Shown in pieces: positions 47,921 through 59,318 of a stretch of 64,000 nucleotides of DNA; within the stretch, counting starts at the first letter, position 1; every line of letters begins with the position of its first letter. A model generated the notes under the pieces. It made no database searches and was not told the DNA's origin. It was given only the letters and a program-made list of their open reading frames with translations. This stretch comes from Kitasatospora arboriphila. GTDB lineage: Bacteria > Actinomycetota > Actinomycetes > Mycobacteriales > Mycobacteriaceae. The stretch covers positions 72,755-136,754 of the forward strand of contig NZ_JNYV01000009.1 in the NCBI RefSeq assembly GCF_000717275.1, in the 5' to 3' direction. Made by a program: the position numbers and the translations under genes.

Positions 47921-49552
47921 ATGGCGGAGTTGACGATCTCATCCGACGAGATCAAGGGAGCGATCGAGCAGTACGTCTCGTCATTCCAGGCCGAGGCATC
48001 GCGCGAAGAAGTCGGCGTAGTCGCCGACACCTCGGACGGTATCGCCCACGTGAGCGGCCTGCCGGGCGCGATGGCGAACGAACTGCTCGAGTTCTCGGGC
48101 GGGGTTCTGGGCGTGGCCCTCAACCTCGACGAGGACGAGGTCGGTGCTGTCATCCTCGGTGCATACGACGAGATCGAAGAAGGCCAGCAGGTCAGCCGCA
48201 CCGGCGACGTGCTGTCTGTCCCGGTCGGCGACAACTTCCTCGGCCGTGTGGTGAACCCGCTGGGTCAGCCCATTGACGGCCAGGGCGAGATCGAATCGAA
48301 CGAGAAGCGCGTGCTGGAGCTCCAGGCGGCATCGGTCCTCGAGCGTCAGCCCGTCGAGGAGTCACTCGCGACCGGCATCAAGGCCATCGACGCGATGACC
48401 GCCATCGGCCGCGGCCAGCGTCAGCTGATCATCGGCGACCGCAAGACCGGCAAGACCGCGGTCTGCATCGACGCGATCCTGAACCAGAAGGCGAACTGGG
48501 AAACCGGTGACCCGACCAAGCAGGTGCGTTGCATCTACGTGGCGATCGGTCAGAAGGGTTCGACCATCGCGGGCGTCAAGTCCGCGCTCGACGAAGCCGG
48601 CGCGATGGAGTACACCACCATCGTCGCGGCTCCCGCATCTGACTCGGCCGGATTCAAGTGGCTGGCCCCGTACACCGGTTCGGCCATCGGCCAGCACTGG
48701 ATGTACCAGGGCAAGCACGTCCTCATCGTGTTCGATGATCTCTCCAAGCAGGCCGAGGCCTACCGCGCCATCTCGCTGCTGCTGCGTCGCCCGCCGGGCC
48801 GCGAGGCATACCCGGGTGACGTCTTCTACCTGCACTCCCGTTTGCTTGAACGTTGCGCAAAGCTGTCCGACGAGCTCGGTGGCGGATCGATGACCGGTCT
48901 CCCGATCATCGAGACCAAGGCCAACGACGTCTCGGCGTTCATCCCGACCAACGTCATCTCGATCACCGACGGTCAGGTCTTCCTCGAGTCGGACCTTTTC
49001 AACAAGGGCGTCCGCCCCGCGATCAACGTGGGAACCTCGGTGTCTCGTGTCGGTGGTGCAGCGCAGACCAAGGGTCTGAAGAAGGTGTCGGGTTCACTCC
49101 GTCTGGAGCTTGCACAGTTCCGTGAGCTGGAGGCCTTCTCGGCCTTTGCCTCGGACCTCGACGATGCATCCAAGGCCCAGCTGGCCCGCGGTGCTCGCTG
49201 GGTCGAGCTGCTCAAACAGGACCAGTACTCGCCGGTGTCCGTCGAGGACCAGATCGTCTCGATCTACCTCGCGGGTGAGGGCCACTACGACTCGGTTGCC
49301 GTCGACGACGTGCGCCGGTACGAGGGCGAGCTCCTCAACCACCTGCACCACGGTGCCAAGGGCGTCTACGACTCGATCGCGGGCGGTAAGGCTCTGTCCG
49401 ACGATCAGGCAGAGGCACTCAAGGCCGCGGCCGACAAGTACAAGAAGTCGTTCCTCGCCAGCGACGGCCCCGGATCGGTCAATGAGGAAGATCCGGGCGC
49501 TCTCGCGGCCGACGAAGTCAACAACGAAGAAATCAAGGTCCGGAAGTCCTAG
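47921..49552 (+). CDS. atpA: F1Fo ATP synthase subunit alpha
   Basis: A 543-residue non-catalytic nucleotide-binding subunit with Walker A GDRKTGKT (172-179) and the ATP synthase alpha/beta signature [16 protein letters not shown]-terminal extension beyond about residue 510 (acidic, ending [10 protein letters not shown]) matches the mycobacterial extension known to suppress ATP hydrolysis. ATG at 47921, with AGCAAGGAACG upstream. Confidence 0.98.
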   Translation: MAELTISSDEIKGAIEQYVSSFQAEASREEVGVVADTSDGIAHVSGLPGAMANELLEFSGGVLGVALNLDEDEVGAVILGAYDEIEEGQQVSRTGDVLSVPVGDNFLGRVVNPLGQPIDGQGEIESNEKRVLELQAASVLERQPVEESLATGIKAIDAMTAIGRGQRQLIIGDRKTGKTAVCIDAILNQKANWETGDPTKQVRCIYVAIGQKGSTIAGVKSALDEAGAMEYTTIVAAPASDSAGFKWLAPYTGSAIGQHWMYQGKHVLIVFDDLSKQAEAYRAISLLLRRPPGREAYPGDVFYLHSRLLERCAKLSDELGGGSMTGLPIIETKANDVSAFIPTNVISITDGQVFLESDLFNKGVRPAINVGTSVSRVGGAAQTKGLKKVSGSLRLELAQFRELEAFSAFASDLDDASKAQLARGARWVELLKQDQYSPVSVEDQIVSIYLAGEGHYDSVAVDDVRRYEGELLNHLHHGAKGVYDSIAGGKALSDDQAEALKAAADKYKKSFLASDGPGSVNEEDPGALAADEVNNEEIKVRKS

Positions 49553-49605
49553 GGCAGATGATTCGACAATCCATGACCAAACCGAAAGGAGTGTGAGACA
49601 CGCCC

Positions 49606-50526
49606 ATGGCAAGTATTCGTGATCTGCGCTCACGCATCCGGTCAGTCCAGTCGACAAAGAAGATCACCAAAGCCCAGGAACTCATCGCGACCTCGCGCAT
49701 CGTCAAGGCGCAGTCGCGGGTGGCGGCCGCCAAGCCGTACTCGCAGGAGATGACCGCGGTGCTCTCGGAGCTTGCTTCCGGAGCAGGCACGCTCGACCAT
49801 CCGTTGCTCGTCGCCCGGGAGAACCCGAAGCGCGCAGCGGTGTTGGTGGTGACCAGTGACCGCGGTATGTGCGGTGCGTACAACTCCAACGTCTTGCGTG
49901 AAACCCGGCAACTGCTGGAGTTGCTCGAGGACGAGGGCAAAGAGACGGTTTTGTTCATCACCGGACAGAAGGGCCTCGGCTACTTCTCCTTCCGCGGGGT
50001 CAACGTCGCCGGCTCGTGGACGGGGTTCTCGCAGCAGCCTGAGTATCACAACGCGGCGGAAGCCACCGACCATTTGGTGGACCTGTTCGCTGCCGGCTCG
50101 GGCACGGAGATCGACGGGCTCGACGGCGGCAAGATCGAAGGCGTCGACGAACTGCACCTGGTGTACACCAAGTTCGTGAGCATGCTCAACCAGTCGCCTG
50201 AGGTTCGCAGGATCGCACCGCTTGTGGTGTCGGAGAGCGACGACGACGAGTCGTCCACGCCGGCGCGCAACTACACGTTCGAGCCCGGTGCGGAGACGTT
50301 GCTCTCGGCGCTGCTGCCGAAGTATGTGGCAACGCGCGTGTACGCGGCCCTGCTCGATTCGTCGGCATCGGAGTCGGCCGCCCGTCGTACCGCGATGAAG
50401 GCCGCCACCGACAACGCCGAAGAGTTGGTGACCAACCTGTCGCGCGAGGCAAACCAGCTGCGGCAGGCACAGATCACCCAGGAGATCAGCGAGATCGTCG
50501 GCGGCGCAAACGCGCTCGCGAACTAG
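49606..50526 (+). CDS. atpG: F1Fo ATP synthase subunit gamma
   Basis: A 306-residue central rotor shaft. N-terminal [25 protein letters not shown] and C-terminal coil [22 protein letters not shown] are typical. It carries an insertion near residues 163-178 ([16 protein letters not shown]) at the place of the mycobacteria-specific loop that limits ATPase activity. Confidence 0.97.
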   Translation: MASIRDLRSRIRSVQSTKKITKAQELIATSRIVKAQSRVAAAKPYSQEMTAVLSELASGAGTLDHPLLVARENPKRAAVLVVTSDRGMCGAYNSNVLRETRQLLELLEDEGKETVLFITGQKGLGYFSFRGVNVAGSWTGFSQQPEYHNAAEATDHLVDLFAAGSGTEIDGLDGGKIEGVDELHLVYTKFVSMLNQSPEVRRIAPLVVSESDDDESSTPARNYTFEPGAETLLSALLPKYVATRVYAALLDSSASESAARRTAMKAATDNAEELVTNLSREANQLRQAQITQEISEIVGGANALAN

Positions 50527-52041
<1,515 letters not shown>

Positions 52042-52050
52042 CCGAAATCC

Positions 52051-52437
52051 ATGGCTGACACCGCATTTCACATCGAGGTCGTCTCGGCGGACACGCGGCT
52101 GTACTCGGGTGAGGCGACCTTCGTGATCGCTCAGACCACCGAAGGTGAGCTGGGTGTCCTCGCCAATCACGAGCCGTTGCTGGGACAATTGGTCGAAGGC
52201 GGTTTCGTGTTGATCGAGGAAGAAGGCGGTCAACGCAAAGTCGCGGCCGTGCAGGGTGGTTTCCTGTCGGTCACCGGTGAGACCGTCACCGTCCTGGCCG
52301 AGTCTGCCGAGTGGGCAGACGAGGTCGACGCCGACGCAGAACGTTCCGTTCTGGAGTCGGAAGAAGAGGGCAGCGAGCGTTACATCCGTGCGCAGTCTCG
52401 GCTGCGTGCGGTCGAAGAGCTGGGCCACGTGAAGTAG
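52051..52437 (+). CDS. atpC: F1Fo ATP synthase subunit epsilon
   Basis: A 128-residue subunit with the N-terminal beta sandwich (VVSADTRLYSGEATFVIA, GELGVLANHEPLL) and a short C-terminal helical part. Nine bases after atpD. Last gene of the atp operon before a strong terminator. Confidence 0.96.
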   Translation: MADTAFHIEVVSADTRLYSGEATFVIAQTTEGELGVLANHEPLLGQLVEGGFVLIEEEGGQRKVAAVQGGFLSVTGETVTVLAESAEWADEVDADAERSVLESEEEGSERYIRAQSRLRAVEELGHVK

Positions 52438-52495
52438 ATCGTCGATCGGATGGCATCCTGGTGACCAGGGGACCATCTGGACGGCTAGCCGTTTC

Positions 52496-52543
52496 CCCGG
52501 TCCCCGCGAACTTCGAGGAGTTTGCGGGGACCGGGTGTTTTTT
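52496..52543 (+). terminator. Rho-independent terminator of the atp operon
   Basis: CCCGGTCCCCGC (52496-52507) pairs with GCGGGGACCGGG (52524-52535), extended by four more pairs around loop TTCGAGGA. TGTTTTTT follows at 52536-52543. One of few classic U-tract terminators in the window. Confidence 0.92.
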
Positions 52544-52571
52544 CAAGCGGGGGCAGAAGGAGGTGTCGGTT

Positions 52572-53012
52572 GTGCACTGGAATCTGATTGCCCTTGCGGT
52601 GTTGGTACTGGTCACCTTGGCGATGTTCTACGTGTTCTATCGCATCAATCAGCTGCGCGGCGCGGGTACTTCTGCGTTGCTGCGCGAACTACCCGCTGAT
52701 GACGGTCGGGCGTGGCGGCATGGCGTGGTGCGTTATGACGACAACGCGATGGAGTACTTTCGGCTCCGCAGCATGCGTCCCGGCCCCAACCGCCTGGTTC
52801 TGCGTCAAGTTGTCGTGTCCAAAGGACGCCGCGGACCCACGCCGTCCGAGGCCGACGTGATGGACGACGACATGGTGATCCTCGAACTCGCCGACCGGGA
52901 CGGTGTGTTTGAGCTTGCGCTCGACGGCGGCGCCGTCACCGCCTTTCAATCCTGGCTCGAATCCCGCCCGTCTCAGCGTGCCGAACGCACGGGCCGCGAG
53001 CGCCGCCGCTGA
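52572..53012 (+). CDS. DUF2550 membrane-anchored protein
   Basis: A 146-residue protein with one N-terminal membrane helix (about 5-24, LIALAVLVLVTLAMFYVFY) and a basic beta-rich domain (RPGPNRLVLRQVVVSKGRRG) on the cytoplasmic side, ending in an Arg-rich tail. It is the counterpart of Rv1312. Of two in-frame GTGs, 52572 has AAGGAGG at proper spacing while 52563 is too close. It lies 28 bases beyond the atp terminator, so it probably depends on read-through or its own promoter. Function unknown. Confidence 0.85.
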   Translation: MHWNLIALAVLVLVTLAMFYVFYRINQLRGAGTSALLRELPADDGRAWRHGVVRYDDNAMEYFRLRSMRPGPNRLVLRQVVVSKGRRGPTPSEADVMDDDMVILELADRDGVFELALDGGAVTAFQSWLESRPSQRAERTGRERRR

Positions 53013-53020
53013 TCTCCGAC

Positions 53021-53626
53021 CTACTGGTCGTTCTCCGCTCCAGATTTCGCGCGGCTTCGCTGTTCGCCCGGCTGCCAGAGCACGTCTCCGCCCGGGTTGG
53101 CGACCCTTGACAAGATGAAGAGCAGGTCGGACAGCCTGTTCAGGTACTTGGCCGGCAACGCGCTCGTGTCGTCGGGGTGGGCGTCGATGGCAGCCCACGC
53201 AGACCTCTCCGCCCGTCGTGTGACGGTCCGGGCCACATGCAACAGCGCGCTCAGCGGACTGCCCCCCGGCAAGATGAACGAATTGAGCGGTTCCAGCTTG
53301 TCGGTGTAGCGGTCGCACCACACCTCTAGATCGTCGATGTAGCTCTCTAGCAGCCGCAGCGGGGGGTACTTCGGATCCGGGACGACCGGTGTCGAGAGGT
53401 CGGCGCCCGCATCGAACAGATCGTTCTGCACGCGCGTGAGGATTTCCGCGATCTCCGGGTCCGGGTTGCCGAGAGCCAGAGCTGCCCCGATCGCGGCATT
53501 TGCCTCGTCACAGTCTGCGTAGGCGATCACCCTCGGGTCGTTCTTCGACACTCGGGAGAAGTCGCTCAGCCCGGTTTCGCCGTTGTCTCCGGTTCGGGTG
53601 TAGATGCGGGTCAGGTGTACAGCCAT
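53021..53626 (-). CDS. Cob(I)yrinic acid a,c-diamide adenosyltransferase (PduO type)
   Basis: A 201-residue PduO-type corrinoid adenosyltransferase that makes adenosylcobalamin from ATP and cob(I)alamin. The N-terminal ATP motif YTRTGDNGETGL (about 9-20) and ERSAWAAIDAH...LPAKYLNRLSDLLFILSR region with active-site Arg/Asp are present. ATG at 53626. It converges on the DUF2550 gene with an 8-base gap and is divergent from murA. Confidence 0.93.
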   Translation of the reverse strand: MAVHLTRIYTRTGDNGETGLSDFSRVSKNDPRVIAYADCDEANAAIGAALALGNPDPEIAEILTRVQNDLFDAGADLSTPVVPDPKYPPLRLLESYIDDLEVWCDRYTDKLEPLNSFILPGGSPLSALLHVARTVTRRAERSAWAAIDAHPDDTSALPAKYLNRLSDLLFILSRVANPGGDVLWQPGEQRSRAKSGAENDQ

Positions 53627-53864
53627 GGATGAAATCTACCCGTCGACGCGGGCGATGACGGCACGGGCAACGGACAAGGTGACCTTTGTCCCGATGTATC
53701 TGCGAGTGCGGAGGGAACGATCGTTCGGTGCTCGGAGTGGGGAAAAGTGCGACCGCGCAACGAAATTCGCGATTTCGGTCTCGACGGAGATGCTTCCGGG
53801 TGTCTATTTCGGGGAGGGCTTGGACAAGTGGCGGGCCGTCGGGGTCGCGCTGCGACCGGTCGCT

Positions 53865-53870
53865 TAGGCT
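53865..53870 (+). promoter_or_regulatory. -10 element of a probable leaderless murA transcript
   Basis: TAGGCT at 53865-53870 ends 7 bases before the GTG start of murA, so transcription would begin at the start codon. No good -35 is seen at 17 bases. The same hexamer serves the rRNA and tRNA-Arg promoters. Confidence 0.45.
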
Positions 53871-53877
53871 ACGTGTC

Positions 53878-55143
53878 GTGGATGATCGTTTTCTGGTGAC
53901 GGGGGGCGCGCGGCTGACCGGTGAGGTCGAGGTCGTGGGCGCCAAGAACAGTGTGCTGAAACTGATGGCAGCTGCCCTGTTGGCGGAAGGCACCACAACC
54001 ATCACCAACTGCCCGCAGATCCTCGATGTCCCTCTGATGGCCGAGGTCCTGCGCGGACTCGGAGCGTCGGTGAGCCATTCGGGCGACACCGTGGTCATCG
54101 ACACCCCGGCCGAGCCCAAGTTCCACGCGGACTTCGACGCGGTGAAGCAGTTTCGGGCCTCGGTGTGTGTTCTCGGACCCCTGATCGCAAGATGCCGTCG
54201 AGCTGTGGTCGCGTTGCCGGGCGGCGACGCGATCGGTTCCCGGCCGCTCGACATGCATCAGAACGGGCTACGCCTTCTCGGTGCGCGCAGCGTCATCGAG
54301 CACGGTTGTGTGGTCGCCGAGGCCGACACGTTGATCGGCGCGCCGATCGCACTCGAGTTCCCTTCTGTCGGAGCGACGGAGAACATCCTCATGGCAGCGG
54401 TGCTGGCCGAGGGCGTGACGACGATCGACAACGCCGCGCGTGAACCCGAGATCGTCGATCTGTGCGTCATGCTGCAGCAGATGGGCGCCAAGATCTCCGG
54501 GGCGGGCACGTCAACTCTGACCGTGGAGGGGGTGGACCGTCTCCAACCGGTCACCCACCGGGTCATCGGAGACCGCATCGTGGCCGCCACGTGGGCGATC
54601 GCGGCCGTGATGACCCGCGGCGACATCGCGGTCAGGGGTGTCGACCCTCAACATCTCCAGCTCGTTCTCACGAAGCTGTCCGGGGCAGGCGCGACGGTCA
54701 CCCAATACGAGAATGGCTTCAGGGTCGCCCAGTCCGGCCGGCCCGTTGCCGTGAACTACTCGACTCTGCCGTTCCCCGGATTTCCGACCGACCTGCAGCC
54801 GATGGCCATCGCCCTCGCGTCGATCAGCGACGGGATGTCGGTGATCACCGAGAATGTCTTCGAGGCTCGCTTTCGTTTCGTCGAGGAAATGGTCCGCCTG
54901 GGGGCAGACGCCCGCACCGATGGCCATCACGCCGTGATCCGCGGTATCGAACGACTGTCGAGCGCGCCGGTCTGGAGTTCGGACATCCGTGCCGGAGCCG
55001 GCCTGGTCCTGGCCGGCCTGGTGGCCGATGGGGTCACGGAGGTTCACGATGTCTCCCACATCGACCGCGGTTATCCGGACTTCGTCGAGATCATGCGGAG
55101 CCTCGGCGCACAGATCGAACGGGTCGAGCCGCTTCCGCAGTAG
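53878..55143 (+). CDS. murA: UDP-N-acetylglucosamine 1-carboxyvinyltransferase
   Basis: A 421-residue EPT-fold enzyme that adds enolpyruvate from PEP to UDP-GlcNAc, the first committed step of peptidoglycan synthesis. [17 protein letters not shown] (about 21-37) holds the conserved Lys-Asn. The catalytic-loop Cys is replaced by Asp117 in LPGGDAIG, the substitution that makes M. tuberculosis MurA insensitive to fosfomycin. GTG 53878 has no Shine-Dalgarno but sits at a leaderless position. In M. tuberculosis the rRNA operon follows directly; here an alcohol oxidation cluster is in between. Confidence 0.97.
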   Translation: MDDRFLVTGGARLTGEVEVVGAKNSVLKLMAAALLAEGTTTITNCPQILDVPLMAEVLRGLGASVSHSGDTVVIDTPAEPKFHADFDAVKQFRASVCVLGPLIARCRRAVVALPGGDAIGSRPLDMHQNGLRLLGARSVIEHGCVVAEADTLIGAPIALEFPSVGATENILMAAVLAEGVTTIDNAAREPEIVDLCVMLQQMGAKISGAGTSTLTVEGVDRLQPVTHRVIGDRIVAATWAIAAVMTRGDIAVRGVDPQHLQLVLTKLSGAGATVTQYENGFRVAQSGRPVAVNYSTLPFPGFPTDLQPMAIALASISDGMSVITENVFEARFRFVEEMVRLGADARTDGHHAVIRGIERLSSAPVWSSDIRAGAGLVLAGLVADGVTEVHDVSHIDRGYPDFVEIMRSLGAQIERVEPLPQ

Positions 55144-55301
55144 TGACCGAAGCGGTGGACCTGTCCTGATGGCCAGGTGGCCGTGCTGACGTGATGGACA
55201 TGAACCCCCACTGCGCGGGTCAGGTGACCTTGTTTCCGGTGTGAGCTGGGCAACATCCTTGTGAGGCAACAGTTTCCGCCCAGCACAAGGAGATACACGC
55301 C
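55144..55301 (+). promoter_or_regulatory. mno upstream region with repeats, candidate MnoR binding sites
   Basis: This 158-base gap contains the palindrome GGTCA-GG-TGACC (55218-55229), the direct repeat GGCAACA (55249-55255 and 55265-55271, period 16) and GTTTCCG (55232-55238 and 55272-55278, period 40). AAGGAG precedes the mno ATG. NarL-type regulators such as MnoR bind paired short repeats, so these are candidate activator sites. Confidence 0.4.
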
Positions 55302-56573
55302 ATGGCCATCGAGCTCAACCAGATCTGGGAATTCCCGATCAAGGAGTTTCACCCGTTCCCCAAGGCGAAACTGGGAGTCGGCGCTCACGACATGATCGGT
55401 GTCGAGGCCAAGGAACTGGGTATGTCGCGGGTCCTGCTGATGACAACCGGGCTCCGCGGCTCGGGCATCATCGAAGAACTCACCGGCAAGATCGAGTACC
55501 AGGGCGTGGACGTGGTGCTGTTCGATCAGGTGGAGTCCAATCCCAAGGACTACAACTGCATGGATGCCGCCGCCCTCTATCAGTCGGAGAAATGCGACGG
55601 GATCATCTCCGTGGGTGGCGGTTCGAGCCACGACGCCGCAAAGGGTGCCCGGATGGTCATCGCCCACGACGGGCGCAACATCAACGAGTTCGAGGGATTC
55701 TCCAAGGCGACCAACAAGGAGAACCCGAAACACATCGCGGTGTCCACCACGGCGGGTACCGGCTCGGAGACCTCGTGGGCTTACGTCATCACCGACACGT
55801 CCGATATGGCGAATCCACACAAATGGGTGGCCTTCGACGACACCTGCCTCGTCGACCTCGCGATGGATGATCCGCTGCTGTATTACACATGCCCCCAGCA
55901 CTTCACCGCATTCTGCGGGTTCGATGTCTTGGCCCACGCCAGCGAGCCCTACGTGTCGCGGCTCGACTTCGCCCCGTCGCTGGGCAACGCCAAGTACTCG
56001 ATCGAGCTCATTCGCGACCATCTACGGACCGCGGTCTACGATCCGAAGAATCTGGAAGCGCGGACCGGCATGATGCATGCGCAGTACATTGCGGCACAGG
56101 CCTTCAACTCCGGCGGACTGGGCCTGGTGCATTCGCTGTCGCACGCGGTCAGCGCCTTCTACGACAGTCACCACGGCTTGAACAACGCCATCGCATTGCC
56201 TCGGGTGTGGGAATACAACCTGCCCTCCCGTTTCGAGCGTTATGCGGAGATCGCCAAGTTGATGGGCGTCGACACGTCGAAGATGACCACGGTTCAGGCA
56301 GCGGATGCAGCAGTGGAAGAGGCCATCCGATTGTCGAAGGATCTGGGCATCCCTGACAACTTCGGTCAGTTGCGGGTCGACAGCTACGACAAGAACCGGA
56401 TGAACACAGGCAAGTACGAAGGTCGTGGCGACACGATGGACACCTCGGACAAGCAGGTCCAGGCGATCGCCGAACACATGATGGGGGACTGGTGCACGCC
56501 GGGCAACCCGCGCGAGTCGACGGTCGAATCCCTGATCCCGATGGTGTCGCACGCTTTCAGCGGTTCGTACTGA
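55302..56573 (+). CDS. mno: NDMA-dependent methanol dehydrogenase (methanol:NDMA oxidoreductase, nicotinoprotein)
   Basis: A 423-residue iron-type (group III) alcohol dehydrogenase of the Mno/Mdo family. These enzymes hold NAD(H) tightly and pass electrons to an external acceptor, in vivo thought to be mycofactocin. The nucleotide region is ISVGGGSSHDAAKG (about 101-114), STTAGTGSETS is typical and metal ligands lie in GFDVLAHASE, HSLSHAVSAF and YDSHHGLNNA. ATG with AAGGAG. It is first in an operon with MoxR/VWA genes and, further on, a second dehydrogenase and the MnoSR two-component system. In M. smegmatis this enzyme is required for growth on methanol. Confidence 0.93.
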   Translation: MAIELNQIWEFPIKEFHPFPKAKLGVGAHDMIGVEAKELGMSRVLLMTTGLRGSGIIEELTGKIEYQGVDVVLFDQVESNPKDYNCMDAAALYQSEKCDGIISVGGGSSHDAAKGARMVIAHDGRNINEFEGFSKATNKENPKHIAVSTTAGTGSETSWAYVITDTSDMANPHKWVAFDDTCLVDLAMDDPLLYYTCPQHFTAFCGFDVLAHASEPYVSRLDFAPSLGNAKYSIELIRDHLRTAVYDPKNLEARTGMMHAQYIAAQAFNSGGLGLVHSLSHAVSAFYDSHHGLNNAIALPRVWEYNLPSRFERYAEIAKLMGVDTSKMTTVQAADAAVEEAIRLSKDLGIPDNFGQLRVDSYDKNRMNTGKYEGRGDTMDTSDKQVQAIAEHMMGDWCTPGNPRESTVESLIPMVSHAFSGSY

Positions 56574-56600
56574 CACCGGCTTCGAGCAAGAGAGGACAGC

Positions 56601-57656
56601 ATGACGGAGTTGGCGTACGAATCCCAGATCGACTCGGACGCAGCATCATTCGACAGCCCGGCAGCTCTGGCGGATGCGTTGCGCAGCAACGGCTATGTCA
56701 TCGACCACGACCTCTCGGTGGTGGTTCATCTGGCGACGGTGCTCGGCAGGCCGCTGTTGCTGGAAGGTCCGGCCGGCGTCGGCAAGACCGAACTCGCCAA
56801 ATCGCTGGCCGCAGCGTCGGGGCGCCGACTGGTCCGCCTGCAGTGTTACGAGGGTCTCGACGATTCCCGGGCGCTGTACGAATGGGACTACGCACGCCAA
56901 CTCGTTCATGTACAGATGCTCCGGGACCGCATCACGACCGAGTTGGCAGGGTATGTCGACCTGGCTGCGGCGTCGGCGGCGCTTGCCCGCGAAGATGTCG
57001 GGGTGTTCACCGAGGATTTCTTGGTGGCCCGGCCCTTGCTGGAGGCGATCCTGTCGCCCGAGCCCGTTGTGTTGCTGATCGACGAGGTCGACCGCACGGA
57101 CGAGGCCATGGAGGCGGTGATGCTGGAGGTCCTGGCCGAACAGCAGGTGACCGTGCCCGAATTGGGGAGTTTCACCGCCCGCTCGCAGCCGTGGATCGTT
57201 CTGACCTCAAATGACACCCGCGAGCTGTCGGCGGCACTCAAGCGTCGGTGCGTTCACTTTTCGGTCGGCTACCCGGATGCCGCACGGGAGCGTGAGATCG
57301 TGGCGTCGCGTGCGCCCGAGGTCGAGGAGTCTGCGGTCGCGGACGTCGTGGCGCTCGCCGGGCGGCTCCGGGCGATGCCGCTACGTAAGAGTCCATCGAT
57401 CGCTGAGGTGGTGGATGCGGCGCGGGCGGCTTCGGTGCTCGGCGGGGTATCGGGTGAAAACACCCGGGCGCTGCTGTCCTTGCTCGTCAAGTTCGGTGCA
57501 GACGTCGAGACCGTCCAGGCGCAGTTGGCGGATGACGATGCCCGAGACGGCGCCCGCACTGCTGGGACTGCAGCCGTCAAGGGCGGCGGAACGCGGGGGT
57601 CGGTCACGTCCGCGGCCTTCGGAGCCGGCCGGGCACGGGCGTCGGGACGACGATGA
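56601..57656 (+). CDS. MoxR-family AAA+ ATPase (CoxD-like)
   Basis: A 351-residue AAA+ protein with Walker A GPAGVGKTEL (about 54-63), RLQCYEGLDDSRALYEW (typical of the MoxR/CoxD group), Walker B VVLLIDEVDR, sensor ILTSNDTRELS and arginine finger region ALKRRCVHFSVGYP. MoxR ATPases act with VWA partners as chaperones that insert metals or activate enzymes. It starts 27 bases after mno and overlaps the VWA gene by 4, so its client is probably the neighbouring dehydrogenases. Confidence 0.9.
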   Translation: MTELAYESQIDSDAASFDSPAALADALRSNGYVIDHDLSVVVHLATVLGRPLLLEGPAGVGKTELAKSLAAASGRRLVRLQCYEGLDDSRALYEWDYARQLVHVQMLRDRITTELAGYVDLAAASAALAREDVGVFTEDFLVARPLLEAILSPEPVVLLIDEVDRTDEAMEAVMLEVLAEQQVTVPELGSFTARSQPWIVLTSNDTRELSAALKRRCVHFSVGYPDAAREREIVASRAPEVEESAVADVVALAGRLRAMPLRKSPSIAEVVDAARAASVLGGVSGENTRALLSLLVKFGADVETVQAQLADDDARDGARTAGTAAVKGGGTRGSVTSAAFGAGRARASGRR

Positions 57657-59164
57657 CCGCTGGTCGCGATCCCGTACTCGACGTGCTTGCCGGCGTGCTC
57701 GGACGGATGTTGCGGCGCCGAGGGGTGCGGGTGTCGCCGGCCGAGACGATCGAGGCACGCCGTGTCCTGGCCCTCTACGGATCCGAGCTGTCGGTGTTGC
57801 GCCCTGCGCTGCAGGCGGTCACCGTCAAGTACGACTACGAGCGACCGGCCTTCGACGCGGTGTTCGACGCATTGTTCGTGACCGGGCCCGCGTCGGTCGA
57901 TGACCCTGGCGCCTTGCCGACCGTGCGGGGAACCCCCGGCGGATTGCCGGATGAGTTCGAATGGGATGACGAACTGCAGGGCGCCGCCCGCATGGTCGGG
58001 GCCGACGAGCACACCGACGAGATCGGCGACCTTTTCGACTCGGATCCCGAACGAGCTGAACGCCATGGCGAGTCGGCGCACCGCGAGGAGAACGATTTCA
58101 CCGTCTCGGCGGGCGCGGAAGCTCTTGCGGTAGACCCGGATTCGGGTTCCACACAGGGTGGCATCACGTACACGATCGAGGTGGACAACGCCGGCTCGGC
58201 CACAGCCGGTGACCTCTCGTCGGCGCCGATGAGAGTGCGGTCGGGCATCCTCTCGCTCGTGGACGCCCAAGCTGTGTTGGACCGTCTCGATGACTACGAC
58301 GCACGGCGCGTCTACGGGACCGCCGGTACCGACGACCTCGATCCGGTTCAGCTCGAACACCTGATGGCCGCGATCGAGTCTTTCGTCGAGGCGCTCACCC
58401 GGGACTCGCCGGCCGCCGAAGACGAACCTCGTCCCGGGGACGCAACGACGCCGACGATCAGCCGAGCAGACATCGATCAGGCGAGCCACCGGATCGTCCG
58501 ACGCATGCGAGGTGCCCCGCGTACTCGCGCACGGACTCAGGGCCGTGGCAGGCTGGCGATCCGGCACACCCTCCGGGCGGCGCTGCGTACCGATGGAGAC
58601 CCTGTCGAGCTCTATCGGCGCACGCTGGTGGCGGGACGAGTGCGGCTGGTCATCGTCGTGGACGTGTCCTTGTCGGTGCGCCCGGTCACCGGCTTCATCC
58701 TGCGGCTGGCACAGTCCCTGCATCACATCGCCGACCGGTGCACGGTCCTGGCCTTCGTCGACAAGCCGATCGATGTCACGACGCCCCTGCTCGTCGGTAC
58801 CGGAGATGATGCGCTGGCGCGGATCTTGTCCGCTCCTGGCCTCGATCTTGCGGCCACGAGCGACTACGGCAGCCTCCTGGACGGATTGCTGACAACACAC
58901 GGCGGTGTGCTCGACGCTCGTACGAGTGTTTTGTTTGTCGGCGATGCCCGCGGAAACGGGTTCGCTGCGCGGGCCGACCTACTCGGCGAAGTGCGCCGCC
59001 GCACGCACCGACTCGCCTGGGTCACTCCTGAGCCACGCCGATACTGGAGCCAGTCCGGTTGCGGGATGGGCGAGTACGCCGAGTATTGCGACGCCGTGGT
59101 CGTGGCGCGCGATGCAGAGGAACTTCTCGACCGTGCCGACGAGATCGGTACAGCATTGTCGTGA
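57653..59164 (+). CDS. VWA domain-containing protein (CoxE-like)
   Basis: A 503-residue protein with an N-terminal helical region (1-100), an acidic middle (about 85-270) and a C-terminal VWA domain (about 320-500). The MIDAS motif is intact: DVSLS (about 337-341) with downstream Thr and Asp (LAATSDYGSLLDGLL, GDARGNG). CoxE-like VWA proteins partner MoxR/CoxD ATPases in activating metal enzymes. ATG start within the end of the ATPase gene. The long acidic middle looks disordered. Confidence 0.88.
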   Translation: MTAGRDPVLDVLAGVLGRMLRRRGVRVSPAETIEARRVLALYGSELSVLRPALQAVTVKYDYERPAFDAVFDALFVTGPASVDDPGALPTVRGTPGGLPDEFEWDDELQGAARMVGADEHTDEIGDLFDSDPERAERHGESAHREENDFTVSAGAEALAVDPDSGSTQGGITYTIEVDNAGSATAGDLSSAPMRVRSGILSLVDAQAVLDRLDDYDARRVYGTAGTDDLDPVQLEHLMAAIESFVEALTRDSPAAEDEPRPGDATTPTISRADIDQASHRIVRRMRGAPRTRARTQGRGRLAIRHTLRAALRTDGDPVELYRRTLVAGRVRLVIVVDVSLSVRPVTGFILRLAQSLHHIADRCTVLAFVDKPIDVTTPLLVGTGDDALARILSAPGLDLAATSDYGSLLDGLLTTHGGVLDARTSVLFVGDARGNGFAARADLLGEVRRRTHRLAWVTPEPRRYWSQSGCGMGEYAEYCDAVVVARDAEELLDRADEIGTALS

Positions 59165-59318
59165 CGGAAAGCGGGACCAGGAAAGCGATCATGAGGTGAC
59201 GACACGACAGGAGATGACAGAAATCGTGATGAGCGGGCCACGTGGTCACTAGGGTCGAGAGTGGGTGCGGCGCGCGCGACCGAGTCACCGGCTGCCACCC
59301 ACGGACAGGAATCGGATC

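Noticed and set aside
57269..58900. 543-codon open frame antisense to the MoxR/VWA genes
   Set aside because: Covers the opposite strand of two well-supported overlapping genes; low-complexity Arg/Ala/Ser translation.
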